From Hahella sp. (GTDB lineage Bacteria > Pseudomonadota > Gammaproteobacteria > Pseudomonadales > Oleiphilaceae), in contig JANQMN010000004.1 of assembly GCA_028280065.1 (NCBI GenBank), positions 186,001 to 250,000 on the forward strand: a DNA stretch of 64,000 nucleotides, written 5' to 3'. The position numbers and the translations under genes were made by a program. Positions 16,277-24,230 of the stretch are shown piece after piece. The number at the start of each line of letters is the position of its first letter. Position 1 is the first letter of the stretch. The notes beneath the pieces are model-generated. The model was given only the letters and a program-made list of their open reading frames with translations, was not told the DNA's origin and made no database searches.

Positions 16277-18089
16277 CAAACTCGACTTGCCAGCGCGCTG
16301 ACGAATCCCGTGGAATGGCTTCCAGGCACAGCGTACCGACTTCTGTTACCCGAGCCGCCAATCGAACGGGAACTACATCCCCTGGGTTACGATCCTCGAC
16401 CGGCAAGACAACCTGAATTTCCGGCAACTCTTCCAACTCGTCCTCATCCCAATAGTCCAAATGCGTGCCGGCTGCATCTTCGCGACGCACAGTAGAACCA
16501 TAAAAGCGAAACTTCACCGGCTCGCCGACGACTAACCCGAACTCCCTGGACGGCACATCGGCCTCAGTACCTTCTTCCATACCAAAGGGCGCAACACAGA
16601 GGGCTTCCAAGGGCGGCTCCATGCCTGGGACGGCAGGCATCGCACTTTCAATTCCGACATAGTAGGCGCTGGCAATACCACCGCGAATCCGCACCCCTTT
16701 GCCTTGGCGGACAAAACCGTAGTAGGACGCACCTTTCGCCACTGCCAAGTCCAGATCCGCCCCGGCAAGTTTCTTCGCAGGTTCTGCCGCGGCGTCCGCC
16801 AACCACTGGTTTATAATTTCCAGCACCCTGTTTTCAAGGTTAGGCGCTTTCAAGACACCGCCATTGAATAGCACGGCTGTCGGTTTGATAAACTCGCTCT
16901 CCTCCAGACCCAATACTTCATTAGCGGCTGCCGACTGACGACAGAGGAAAGCGGCCAAATGTCTCGAGACTGCCGCATCCTGTGCATATGGCAGGCCCAT
17001 CTGGGTCAAAGCGGTTCGCGCCTGTTGTTGAGGATGCTGGTCGATACCGGCCTTCGGAAAGAAGCCTTCAACCAAAGTCGCGGCGACTTCATCTCGGGTC
17101 AGCTCGGTGCTGATCGTACCGCCAATTAGCTTCGATCCCCTGCTGGGAACGACAATGGGAACTGCCTGCACATCGGAATCTATCAACAGTTGCTCTTTAG
17201 CATCCCGGCAGCCATGTACAATGGCTTGAATTTGCCACGGCTGCAGTTTCTTGCCTTCCTGGGCGAGCTTGTTCCTGACGACATAGGCCAACGCCAAGTC
17301 CATATTGTCGCCGCCCAGCAGTATGTGGTCGCCGACCGCGATCCGGTTCAATACCAAGTTGCCGTCTTCCTCGGCAACGGCGATGAGGGATAAATCGGTG
17401 GTTCCACCACCTATATCGACAACCAATATAATATCGCCGACCGAAACCTCCTCACGCCAATCGTCACCGGCATATTCCAGCCAGTTGTATACTGCCGCTT
17501 GCGGTTCCTCTAACAATGTCAGATGTTGAAATCCCAGTGAACGTGCGGCTTCTGCCGTCAATTCGCGTGCCGCAGGATCAAATGAAGCCGGGACGGTGAT
17601 GGTGACATCCTGCCCCACCAACGCCTGATCCGGATGTTTGTACCGCCAGGAATCGATCAGATGCTGCAAGTAGGCTACCGTAGCCTCATAGGGTGAAACC
17701 TTTTCCACTTCATCCGGACTGTTCAGCGGAAGATTGGGCTGTCTTGGGTCCACGCCACCGTGACACAGCCAGCTCTTGGCGCTGGCAACCAATCGCAACG
17801 GTGTTTTACTGCCCAGTTGCCGGGCCAGTTGCCCGGTCAAGCGATTACTATCGTGCTGCCAGGGCAGTTGCTTATCTTCGTCCGTCAGTTCCGATTCGTG
17901 CGGTAAATACAAGAATGAGGGTAACTGCGCAAGCTCTTCCGCAAAGCCGGGGGTTGTTAACTGCAGCAGCGGCAGAACTTCTCGTACCTGCTCTTCTTCC
18001 GGCGCGGTTAAATCCACATAGGAAACCACGCAATTAGTGGTTCCCAAATCGATGCCGACTGCGTATTGCGGGCTGATCCGATCATTCAT
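16260..18089 (-). CDS. Hsp70-family protein (middle gene of chaperone operon)
   Basis: A 609-residue Hsp70 with VGIDLGTTNCVVSYVDL, LVVDIGGGTTDLSLIAV and AVLFNGGVLKAPNLENRVL, so the ATPase lobes are intact. The C-terminal part is short (about residues 500-609, PVRLAARVTEVGTLCLEAI), containing a single beta-rich region and no helical lid, unlike DnaK (about 640 aa). The ATG is preceded by GGAGGT with a 6-nt spacer and overlaps the DUF2760 stop by four bases (ATGA). It is related to, but clearly diverged from, the downstream 948-residue partner; the two share motifs such as ASAKSWL and a VTITVPASFD-type strand. Confidence 0.9.
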   Translation of the reverse strand: MNDRISPQYAVGIDLGTTNCVVSYVDLTAPEEEQVREVLPLLQLTTPGFAEELAQLPSFLYLPHESELTDEDKQLPWQHDSNRLTGQLARQLGSKTPLRLVASAKSWLCHGGVDPRQPNLPLNSPDEVEKVSPYEATVAYLQHLIDSWRYKHPDQALVGQDVTITVPASFDPAARELTAEAARSLGFQHLTLLEEPQAAVYNWLEYAGDDWREEVSVGDIILVVDIGGGTTDLSLIAVAEEDGNLVLNRIAVGDHILLGGDNMDLALAYVVRNKLAQEGKKLQPWQIQAIVHGCRDAKEQLLIDSDVQAVPIVVPSRGSKLIGGTISTELTRDEVAATLVEGFFPKAGIDQHPQQQARTALTQMGLPYAQDAAVSRHLAAFLCRQSAAANEVLGLEESEFIKPTAVLFNGGVLKAPNLENRVLEIINQWLADAAAEPAKKLAGADLDLAVAKGASYYGFVRQGKGVRIRGGIASAYYVGIESAMPAVPGMEPPLEALCVAPFGMEEGTEADVPSREFGLVVGEPVKFRFYGSTVRREDAAGTHLDYWDEDELEELPEIQVVLPVEDRNPGDVVPVRLAARVTEVGTLCLEAIPRDSSARWQVEFDVRTK

Positions 18090-18670
18090 AGCTCCACCTC
18101 CGCCGCCGCAACAATCGAAGTGTCGTGGCCGTCAGCCAGCTTCGGCAACTTAACGCTTGTGACTTTCCAGCCGCGATGCACGAGCGTCCCCGAGAATGGC
18201 GCTTGGCCTACCACATTGCCGGTCAACCTAATCTCTGCCGCGTTGAAGCCGTCTTGCACCGTGACGCGTGATTCTTCTTCCTCAGTACGAATTGGCGACA
18301 TACTGAAGTATTCCTGAATGGTTTTTTTCGCGCCATCGTGAACGACTCTTGCAACGGCGCCGATATCCGCATCGGAGTGTCCTGCCAGGTCTTCATTGAC
18401 AAAATCGACAAACCTGGCTTCCTGTTGCAGAAGCGCCAGTAGTTGTAATGCAGCATCCGGAGTCGCCTCTTTCAATACCGGAGCCGGCGGTGGAGCTACT
18501 GGCGCGGGTTCGGCAGCCGCCGCGGGTGCAGGTGAAGCGACAGGCTCGGGTATCGATGGTTTGGCTTTGCCGCGCACAAAAAATAGAATGACAAATACCG
18601 AAGCCAGAACTGCCAACAACAGATGCAGAGCATCCAAGGTGGCTGGGAAAGTCGTAAAATCTACAGACAT
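18086..18670 (-). CDS. DUF2760 domain protein, first gene of chaperone operon
   Basis: The 194-residue protein has one N-terminal transmembrane segment (residues about 14-33, LHLLLAVLASVFVILFFV), a Pro/Ala-rich linker (38-70) and a C-terminal DUF2760 domain with ALQLLALLQQEARFVDFVNE and AVARVVHDGAKK. A membrane-tethered partner for the two downstream Hsp70 proteins is a reasonable reading, because it overlaps the next gene by ATGA and families of this kind occur with such Hsp70s from memory. AAAGGA with a 7-nt spacer marks the start. Function not established. Confidence 0.85.
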   Translation of the reverse strand: MSVDFTTFPATLDALHLLLAVLASVFVILFFVRGKAKPSIPEPVASPAPAAAAEPAPVAPPPAPVLKEATPDAALQLLALLQQEARFVDFVNEDLAGHSDADIGAVARVVHDGAKKTIQEYFSMSPIRTEEEESRVTVQDGFNAAEIRLTGNVVGQAPFSGTLVHRGWKVTSVKLPKLADGHDTSIVAAAEVEL

Positions 18671-19074
18671 TGCAAAATCCTTTAGTTAATCGAAAAAACA
18701 GCTTCCGCCTCAGCCCTTCTAAAGCAATCGCTTCAAACGTAAAGGGATGCTGGGAAATACCGGAAGGCGAAGGTAAAACAGCGTATGCTTAAGCCGCGAC
18801 AAAGTTTATCCGAGTCTTGCCGGCAGTTTTCAATACGGCGGGCATTCTATCATGCCCTGCTAAACAAAAAAGCTCTGCGGCTTTAACCCTGGCTCTATGT
18901 GCGGCTGAAACGCGAAATTTCAAGTGCATTCTACCGAAGTCCAAGTGTCCGGGAACTTCGACTTATGGATCGGAATCCGCTAGATTGGCTGAAGCACAGG
19001 TCCTATCCAAGCATCCTTGGATAAACCACAATCGGTTCCAGGGTATCCCACAAAAAATATAAGAGGTAACAGCG
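18671..19074. other. divergent intergenic region (404 bp)
   Basis: This region separates the chaperone operon (minus strand) from the TPP lyase (plus strand) and must contain both promoters. I see no convincing -35/-10 pair. The only strong structure is the palindrome at 19004-19023. Small open frames on either strand lack ribosome-binding sites. Confidence 0.6.
19004..19023. promoter_or_regulatory. perfect 8-bp palindrome upstream of TPP lyase gene
   Basis: TATCCAAG-CATC-CTTGGATA is a perfect inverted repeat with a 4-nt loop, ending 51 nt before the ATG of the TPP-dependent lyase. It could be an operator for a dimeric regulator or a 5' UTR hairpin. Confidence 0.5.
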
Positions 19075-20853
19075 ATGCAACACGGTGGCGCAATTGTCGC
19101 GGAAACACTTCTACAGCAAGGTGTAGAACACATCTTCACTCTATGCGGCGGGCATATTTCCCCTATTCTATCCGGCTGCAGGCAGGCCGGCATTCACGTC
19201 TGGGATACCAGGCATGAGGCCAGCGCGGTATTTGCCGCCGATGCAGTTTCCAGACTATCCGGAATTCCAGGCGTCGCAGCGGTGACGGCCGGACCCGGCG
19301 TGACCAATGCGGTTACCGCCGTAAAAAACGCCCAGCTTGCACAATCGCCATTAATACTTCTAGGCGGCGCTAGCGCTACCATGCTACGGGGCAGAGGTTC
19401 ACTTCAGGACATCGATCAAATCACCCTGATCGAACCACACGTGAAAGCGGCTTATTCGATCACCAAGGTACGCGATATCCGCCCGACCCTGGAACAGGCA
19501 TTTCACCTTGCCAAAAGCGGCGTTCCGGGGCCTGTTTTTATTGAGCTGCCTTTGGATATTCTGTACCCGGAATCATTGGTACGCGAATGGTATGGGGCAA
19601 AAGGCGGAGAGCAGGCGAAAGCCGGCAGCGTCGCGCAAAAAGTTATCAGCAGATACCTGGAATACCATACCCAACAGCTTTTCAAGGAAGAAACGAATAG
19701 TTCTCCAGTAAAAAGCGCCAAGGAGTTGTCTTCTCGACTGACCGACATGGCCGGGGAAACCCTGGACCAAGTCAATATCCGGGCGATGGCGCGCTTAGCC
19801 GGACGCTATCTACGTAAAGCTTCAGCGCCGGTTTTATTGGTTGGCAGTCAAACCGTAGGCGACCCAAAGCAACTGCAAGATCTCATTGAAGCTATTGAAA
19901 CCTTACATATTCCGGTCTATTTGTCCGGCACGGCTAGAGGTCTACTCGGTCGAGATCACCCTTTGCAATGTCGGCACAGAAGGAAACAGGCCCTACGCGA
20001 TGCAGACATGGTTATTCTTGCCGGGGTTCCTTGCGATTTTCGCCTGGACTATGGCAACAACATTAATCGCCGAGCCACCATGGTTTCAGCCAATTTAAGC
20101 CGCACCGATTTACTGAAAAACCGCATACCCAATCTACCGGTTTGGGGCAATCCGACGGAATTCTTGATTCACCTGGCAGACCAGCTGCGTAGCTCCGATG
20201 TCGAGTTTGATACCTGGTTAGCTTCGCTGAGAGGTAGCGATGACCAGCGTAATAGAGAAATCAAAGCGCAAGCCAGGCAAAAAGGGCAGCACATCAATCC
20301 ATTGGCTTTATTCCAGGCATTGGACGCCAAGCTTGACGACGATGCGGTGATCGTTGCCGACGGCGGAGACTTTGTCGCTACCGCAGCTTATACGCTGCAA
20401 CCAGGCAAACCTCTATGTTGGCTGGACCCAGGTGTATTCGGCACTTTGGGTGTCGGTGGCGGCTTCGCGTTAGGTGCGGCGGCGGCCAGGCCTGATTCGG
20501 AAATCTGGATCATTTATGGCGATGGTTCATCGGCATACTCTCTCGCGGAATTTGATACCTTTGCCCGTCAGGGTCGCGGAGTTATCGCAATCATCGGTAA
20601 CGACGGCTGTTGGAACCAGATTGCCCGCGATCAGGTGGAAGTGCTCAAAGACGATGTTGCGGTGATGTTACGCCAGTCCGACTACCATGATGTCGCCAAG
20701 GGTTACGGTGGCGAGGCGTTTTTGTTGGATGATCCGAGCAAGATTCGCACAACCTTGACGGCGGCCAAAAAGCTTGCCAAAGCAGGTAAACCGGTGCTGA
20801 TTAATGCTATTTTGGACAAATCAGATTTCCGCAAAGGGTCAATTTCAATTTAG
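19075..20853 (+). CDS. TPP-dependent lyase, ILVBL/HACL2-like
   Basis: The 592-residue protein has the three-domain acetolactate-synthase layout. The N-terminal pyrimidine-binding domain contains [12 protein letters not shown] and the catalytic glutamate in [14 protein letters not shown]. The central domain follows, then the C-terminal TPP-binding domain with [15 protein letters not shown] and [11 protein letters not shown]...GNDGCWNQI (GDG-N motif). Sequence details, including the end DFRKGSISI, closely match my memory of human ILVBL (HACL2), a 2-hydroxyacyl-CoA lyase, more than bacterial IlvB. A 2-hydroxyacyl-CoA lyase activity is therefore plausible. GAGG with an 8-nt spacer precedes the ATG. 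No small IlvN subunit is adjacent. Confidence 0.88.
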   Translation: MQHGGAIVAETLLQQGVEHIFTLCGGHISPILSGCRQAGIHVWDTRHEASAVFAADAVSRLSGIPGVAAVTAGPGVTNAVTAVKNAQLAQSPLILLGGASATMLRGRGSLQDIDQITLIEPHVKAAYSITKVRDIRPTLEQAFHLAKSGVPGPVFIELPLDILYPESLVREWYGAKGGEQAKAGSVAQKVISRYLEYHTQQLFKEETNSSPVKSAKELSSRLTDMAGETLDQVNIRAMARLAGRYLRKASAPVLLVGSQTVGDPKQLQDLIEAIETLHIPVYLSGTARGLLGRDHPLQCRHRRKQALRDADMVILAGVPCDFRLDYGNNINRRATMVSANLSRTDLLKNRIPNLPVWGNPTEFLIHLADQLRSSDVEFDTWLASLRGSDDQRNREIKAQARQKGQHINPLALFQALDAKLDDDAVIVADGGDFVATAAYTLQPGKPLCWLDPGVFGTLGVGGGFALGAAAARPDSEIWIIYGDGSSAYSLAEFDTFARQGRGVIAIIGNDGCWNQIARDQVEVLKDDVAVMLRQSDYHDVAKGYGGEAFLLDDPSKIRTTLTAAKKLAKAGKPVLINAILDKSDFRKGSISI

Positions 20854-20952
20854 TTTTCACCTTAAAACCGCATCTGCGCCCCTGATTGCCAGAAGCTTGC
20901 CAGACCTTTACCTGCTGGCATACACTCCAAATAAAAAAGGGGCTTATACCCA

Positions 20953-22413
20953 ATGGGACAGTCGATAGACCAAACTGAATTCAGTGCGGAAGACTACCGC
21001 AAGTTCAGAGAGCATCTGCAGGAAAACATTGCGCAGTTGGAAGCTCTGTTAAAACGTCCCGGTTTTGGTCAAGGCCCGGAGTCGTTGGGAGCTGAGCTTG
21101 AGCTGTATACGATCGACCAGGACGGTCTTCCTGTAATGCACAACGTCGACATCAAAGATGCTTTTCAAGACGACCAGCTCACCCTGGAACTCAATCGCTT
21201 CAATCTCGAATACAACCTTTCACCGGTACCTGCTATCGGCAATCCCTTTAGTAAAATTCAGGCAGAAATGGAGAGAATTCTAACCCGCCTGGATCAGGTG
21301 GCTGCGCCGTTTAATGCGTCAATTATCCCGATTGGCATTCTGCCTACGTTGAATATTAGCCATCTGGGCATGCATGCGATTACCGACTTCCCCCGCTATC
21401 ATGTCCTGGCGAAATCTCTTAAGGCGATGCGCGGCAGTGACTTTCATATTTGCATTCAAGGTGAAGAGAAGGTTGACATGCGTTGGGGCGACGTCACCTT
21501 GGAGGGTGCGAATACCTCCTTTCAATTCCATTATCGCGTCAATCCGGAGGATTTTAAGAATGCCTTCAACACCGCGCAGCTAATTACCCCTTTGGGACTG
21601 GCTTTGGCTGCGAATTCGCCCTTGTTTTTGGGGAAAAAGCTCTGGCACGAAACCCGTGTCGCATTATTTAAGCAATCCATTGACTGCAGGATGGAAGATG
21701 AACTGTCAATGCGTTTGCCGCCTCGGGTATTCTTTGGCAACGGCTGGGTAAGAGACAGCATCTATGAACTGTTTCTGGAAGGGATTTACCTTTATCAGCC
21801 GCTATTGCCGATTTGGCGGGATGCCGAAAAAGTAGATCCGCCCGTATTACACGAGCTATGTCTGCATCAGGGAAGTATTTGGACCTGGAACCGGCCGATC
21901 TACGATCCAAGTAGCGGCGGCCATTTACGTATCGAATTGCGATCACTGCCGGCTGGTCCGACGCCGATGGACATGCTCTCCACTGCGGCAATGCTGATGG
22001 GCCTGATCAAAAGCTTAAACAGTCAGATAGAAACCATCCTGCCCGGAATCCCATTTCGCTATGCGGAACACAACTTCTATCGTGCAGCGAAAGACGGCAT
22101 GCACGCGCAGCTTTTTTGGCCGGATTTTGACGCAAACACGCTACGGGAAAGACCTGTCACTGACATACTAGACGAGTTATTACCGCTGGCCGAAACCGGC
22201 CTCAGGACTCTTGGAGTGGATGAAAAAGAAATCAAATATTATCTGGGTATAGCGCATAACACACTTATCAGTCGACAAAATGGCGCTAACTGGCAACTGG
22301 AAACATTGAGAAATCTTGAGCAGAGGCAGGATAAAAATACGGCGCTGAGAGAACTGGTAAAACGCTACCAACAACACTACCTGGATCGCACCCCCGTGCA
22401 TCTATGGACCTGA
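20953..22413 (+). CDS. GCS2-family carboxylate-amine ligase (glutamate-cysteine ligase-like)
   Basis: The 486-residue protein belongs to the GCS2/YbdK ATP-dependent carboxylate-amine ligase family: SLGAELELYTID near residue 40 (metal/ATP glutamates), ELNRFNLEYNLSPVP, GILPTLNISHLGMHAIT and HLRIELRSLPAGPTPMDM are typical. It should join a carboxylate, usually the gamma-carboxylate of glutamate, to an amine. The exact substrates are unknown, and it is not the main gshA. AAGGGG lies in front of the ATG. The next gene starts three bases after its stop, indicating an operon with the AstE-like hydrolase. Confidence 0.85.
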   Translation: MGQSIDQTEFSAEDYRKFREHLQENIAQLEALLKRPGFGQGPESLGAELELYTIDQDGLPVMHNVDIKDAFQDDQLTLELNRFNLEYNLSPVPAIGNPFSKIQAEMERILTRLDQVAAPFNASIIPIGILPTLNISHLGMHAITDFPRYHVLAKSLKAMRGSDFHICIQGEEKVDMRWGDVTLEGANTSFQFHYRVNPEDFKNAFNTAQLITPLGLALAANSPLFLGKKLWHETRVALFKQSIDCRMEDELSMRLPPRVFFGNGWVRDSIYELFLEGIYLYQPLLPIWRDAEKVDPPVLHELCLHQGSIWTWNRPIYDPSSGGHLRIELRSLPAGPTPMDMLSTAAMLMGLIKSLNSQIETILPGIPFRYAEHNFYRAAKDGMHAQLFWPDFDANTLRERPVTDILDELLPLAETGLRTLGVDEKEIKYYLGIAHNTLISRQNGANWQLETLRNLEQRQDKNTALRELVKRYQQHYLDRTPVHLWT

Positions 22414-22416
22414 TTT

Positions 22417-23451
22417 ATGCAACTGAACGTCATCACCCATCGGAACGAAATTCCTGATTGTTCCGATCCTATAGAATTTCTTCAGACACTCGGCGGACCA
22501 ACGCTAATTAGATTGCAAGGTAGCGACACGACCCGTCACCGGGCCTTTACAACACTTTTGCATGGCAATGAACCTTCCGGCTTACAGGCCACGATAAAAT
22601 ATTTACAGTCTAACCTGATTCCTGCAGTCAATACCGATATCATCATAGCCGCCGTTAAAACAGCGCTTACCGAACCGCATTTTCAATATCGCATGCTACC
22701 GGAAAAGCGCGACCTGAACCGTTGTTTCAAACCGCCCTTTGAAGGCATCGAAGGCCAACTGGCCGGTGCTATTCTGGAGTTTATCAGGGGCTCCAAACCG
22801 GAATGTTTAATTGACATGCACAATACTTCCGGCAGCGGCCCATCGTTCGCGGTGGCCATCGCAAACGACGCCGACCATCGTGCTCTGACATCCTTATGGA
22901 CAAACGATCTGATCATGACCGACCTGCGCCTAGGCGCTATCATGGAGTTGAGTGAAGCGGAAGTTCCCACCGTCACTATCGAGTGTGGCGGGGCCAATGA
23001 CAAGACTTCTTTAATGATCGCGGGAAAAGGCTTGCATCGATATTTTCAAAACGAGAATGTTCTGGCTGTGGCAGGAAACGAGTATGGAGTTGCCTGCTAT
23101 CGCAACCCCATTCGCATGGAACTCAAACGGGGTTACAGTCTGGCTTATGAAGAAGTATCGGCAAACCGCAAACCCGACTGTAGCAACGATGTCACTCTGG
23201 CTGCAGATGCCGACCGGCTCAACTATGGTTCAATTCCAAGTGGGGAGCCGATTGTCTGGCTAGGATCTCAAGGAACGGACGCCCTGACGGCAAAGGATCA
23301 TCGAGGTGTTGAACGATTGCATGACCATTTCATCGTAAGCGGCAATCAACTGGTCGCCAGGCGCCCGTTGAAACTATTTATGGTGACAACCAATAAGACA
23401 ATTGGTCAAAACGACTGTCTTTTTTACTTTATTGATTGTGCGAACTGTTAG
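22417..23451 (+). CDS. succinylglutamate desuccinylase/aspartoacylase-family zinc hydrolase
   Basis: The 344-residue protein has the M14-like AstE/AspA metal site: TLLHGNEPSG (His and Glu zinc ligands), DLNRCF and LIDMHNTSGSGP (third ligand His), and the catalytic glutamate is probably in VTIECGG. It should hydrolyse an N-acyl amino acid or an amide bond. Its start lies 3 nt after the GCS2-type ligase stop, so a ligase and a matching amidase would be made together. The natural substrate is unknown; AstE itself acts in arginine catabolism, but no ast genes are nearby. Confidence 0.85.
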   Translation: MQLNVITHRNEIPDCSDPIEFLQTLGGPTLIRLQGSDTTRHRAFTTLLHGNEPSGLQATIKYLQSNLIPAVNTDIIIAAVKTALTEPHFQYRMLPEKRDLNRCFKPPFEGIEGQLAGAILEFIRGSKPECLIDMHNTSGSGPSFAVAIANDADHRALTSLWTNDLIMTDLRLGAIMELSEAEVPTVTIECGGANDKTSLMIAGKGLHRYFQNENVLAVAGNEYGVACYRNPIRMELKRGYSLAYEEVSANRKPDCSNDVTLAADADRLNYGSIPSGEPIVWLGSQGTDALTAKDHRGVERLHDHFIVSGNQLVARRPLKLFMVTTNKTIGQNDCLFYFIDCANC

Positions 23452-23481
23452 TGCCGGTTTATACACTTTTGAGTTAAACGG

Positions 23482-23865
23482 TTACTGCTCCTTCACGATC
23501 AGCATCCCATGCATGCCTTTCTCCTCATGGCTTTCAAAGAACAATAATTTCTTACTGCAGTGAAACCGAAAACTCCCGGCCTTTTGTGGGGTGAACTCCA
23601 CCATCTCCGTACCGCCAGGACCGATATCCACCTCGACATTGACACCGGCATCAGGACTGATCAAAACAAAATCGTGGGGTGTGAAGCTATCCAGGTTGAC
23701 CAGTTTCAGTTTTACAGGCTGGCCGACAACGGCTTCAATTTGGTCAGGCATATACTTGTAGTCGCCCATTTGCACCTCCAGCACACCATCCATACTACCT
23801 TCATGATGATCTGCATAGCAGGTAAAGGAAAGGCACAAAAGCATTGTTAACGTAAGCAGCCGCAT
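23482..23865 (-). CDS. periplasmic cupredoxin-like protein
   Basis: GGAGG with about a 7-nt spacer fixes the ATG at 23865. The 127-residue product has a signal peptide ending about SFTCYA, a His/Asp-rich start and a single cupredoxin domain. The type 1 copper ligands are present: PHDF, RFHCSKK and HEEKGMHGM (His, Cys, His, Met). The domain is close in length to plastocyanin-type proteins. It should bind copper and could transfer electrons or carry copper in the periplasm. Confidence 0.8.
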   Translation of the reverse strand: MRLLTLTMLLCLSFTCYADHHEGSMDGVLEVQMGDYKYMPDQIEAVVGQPVKLKLVNLDSFTPHDFVLISPDAGVNVEVDIGPGGTEMVEFTPQKAGSFRFHCSKKLLFFESHEEKGMHGMLIVKEQ

Positions 23866-24230
23866 CGATATCTCCTCCAATGTTCTCCAGGACGGGTGTC
23901 GTAACTGTTTACTAGCTTAATTCCCTCTACTGAAAAAGAACAGCCGCCAGAATCCATTTGCACAAAAGCAAGTTAAGCATATTACCCTTGTTAAAATGCT
24001 AGAATCCACTGCTGCACCCTCCCGCTAACATGAAGAATTGCAGGGTTGTACTATATTGGACGGTTAGCCCCACCATTCGCTGCCTTGCGCCACATTGTTC
24101 GCTACTACTCGAATTCAGGTTTATGCTGTATTCAGGTTTATGGTTATAAGAACAGACTGTGTTGCGAACCGCCTGCATCAGCTTAAACAGTCTATGAGAA
24201 ATATGTTCTCAATACAGGGATCCTTTGCTC
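23866..24230. other. divergent intergenic region (365 bp) upstream of DUF2339 gene
   Basis: Separates the cupredoxin gene from the DUF2339-DUF3999 operon. It holds two copies of a 13-bp direct repeat (listed separately). No other support for a gene or RNA was found. Confidence 0.6.
24113..24142. repeat. 13-bp direct repeat, 17-bp period
   Basis: ATTCAGGTTTATG occurs at 24113-24125 and again, identical, at 24130-24142, separated by CTGT. The pair lies about 90 nt before the DUF2339 start codon and may be a regulator-binding array. Confidence 0.55.

Noticed and set aside
18817-19062. 81-codon plus-strand frame in the gap before the TPP lyase gene
   Set aside because: No ribosome-binding site, cysteine-rich random-looking product, and it spans the palindrome.
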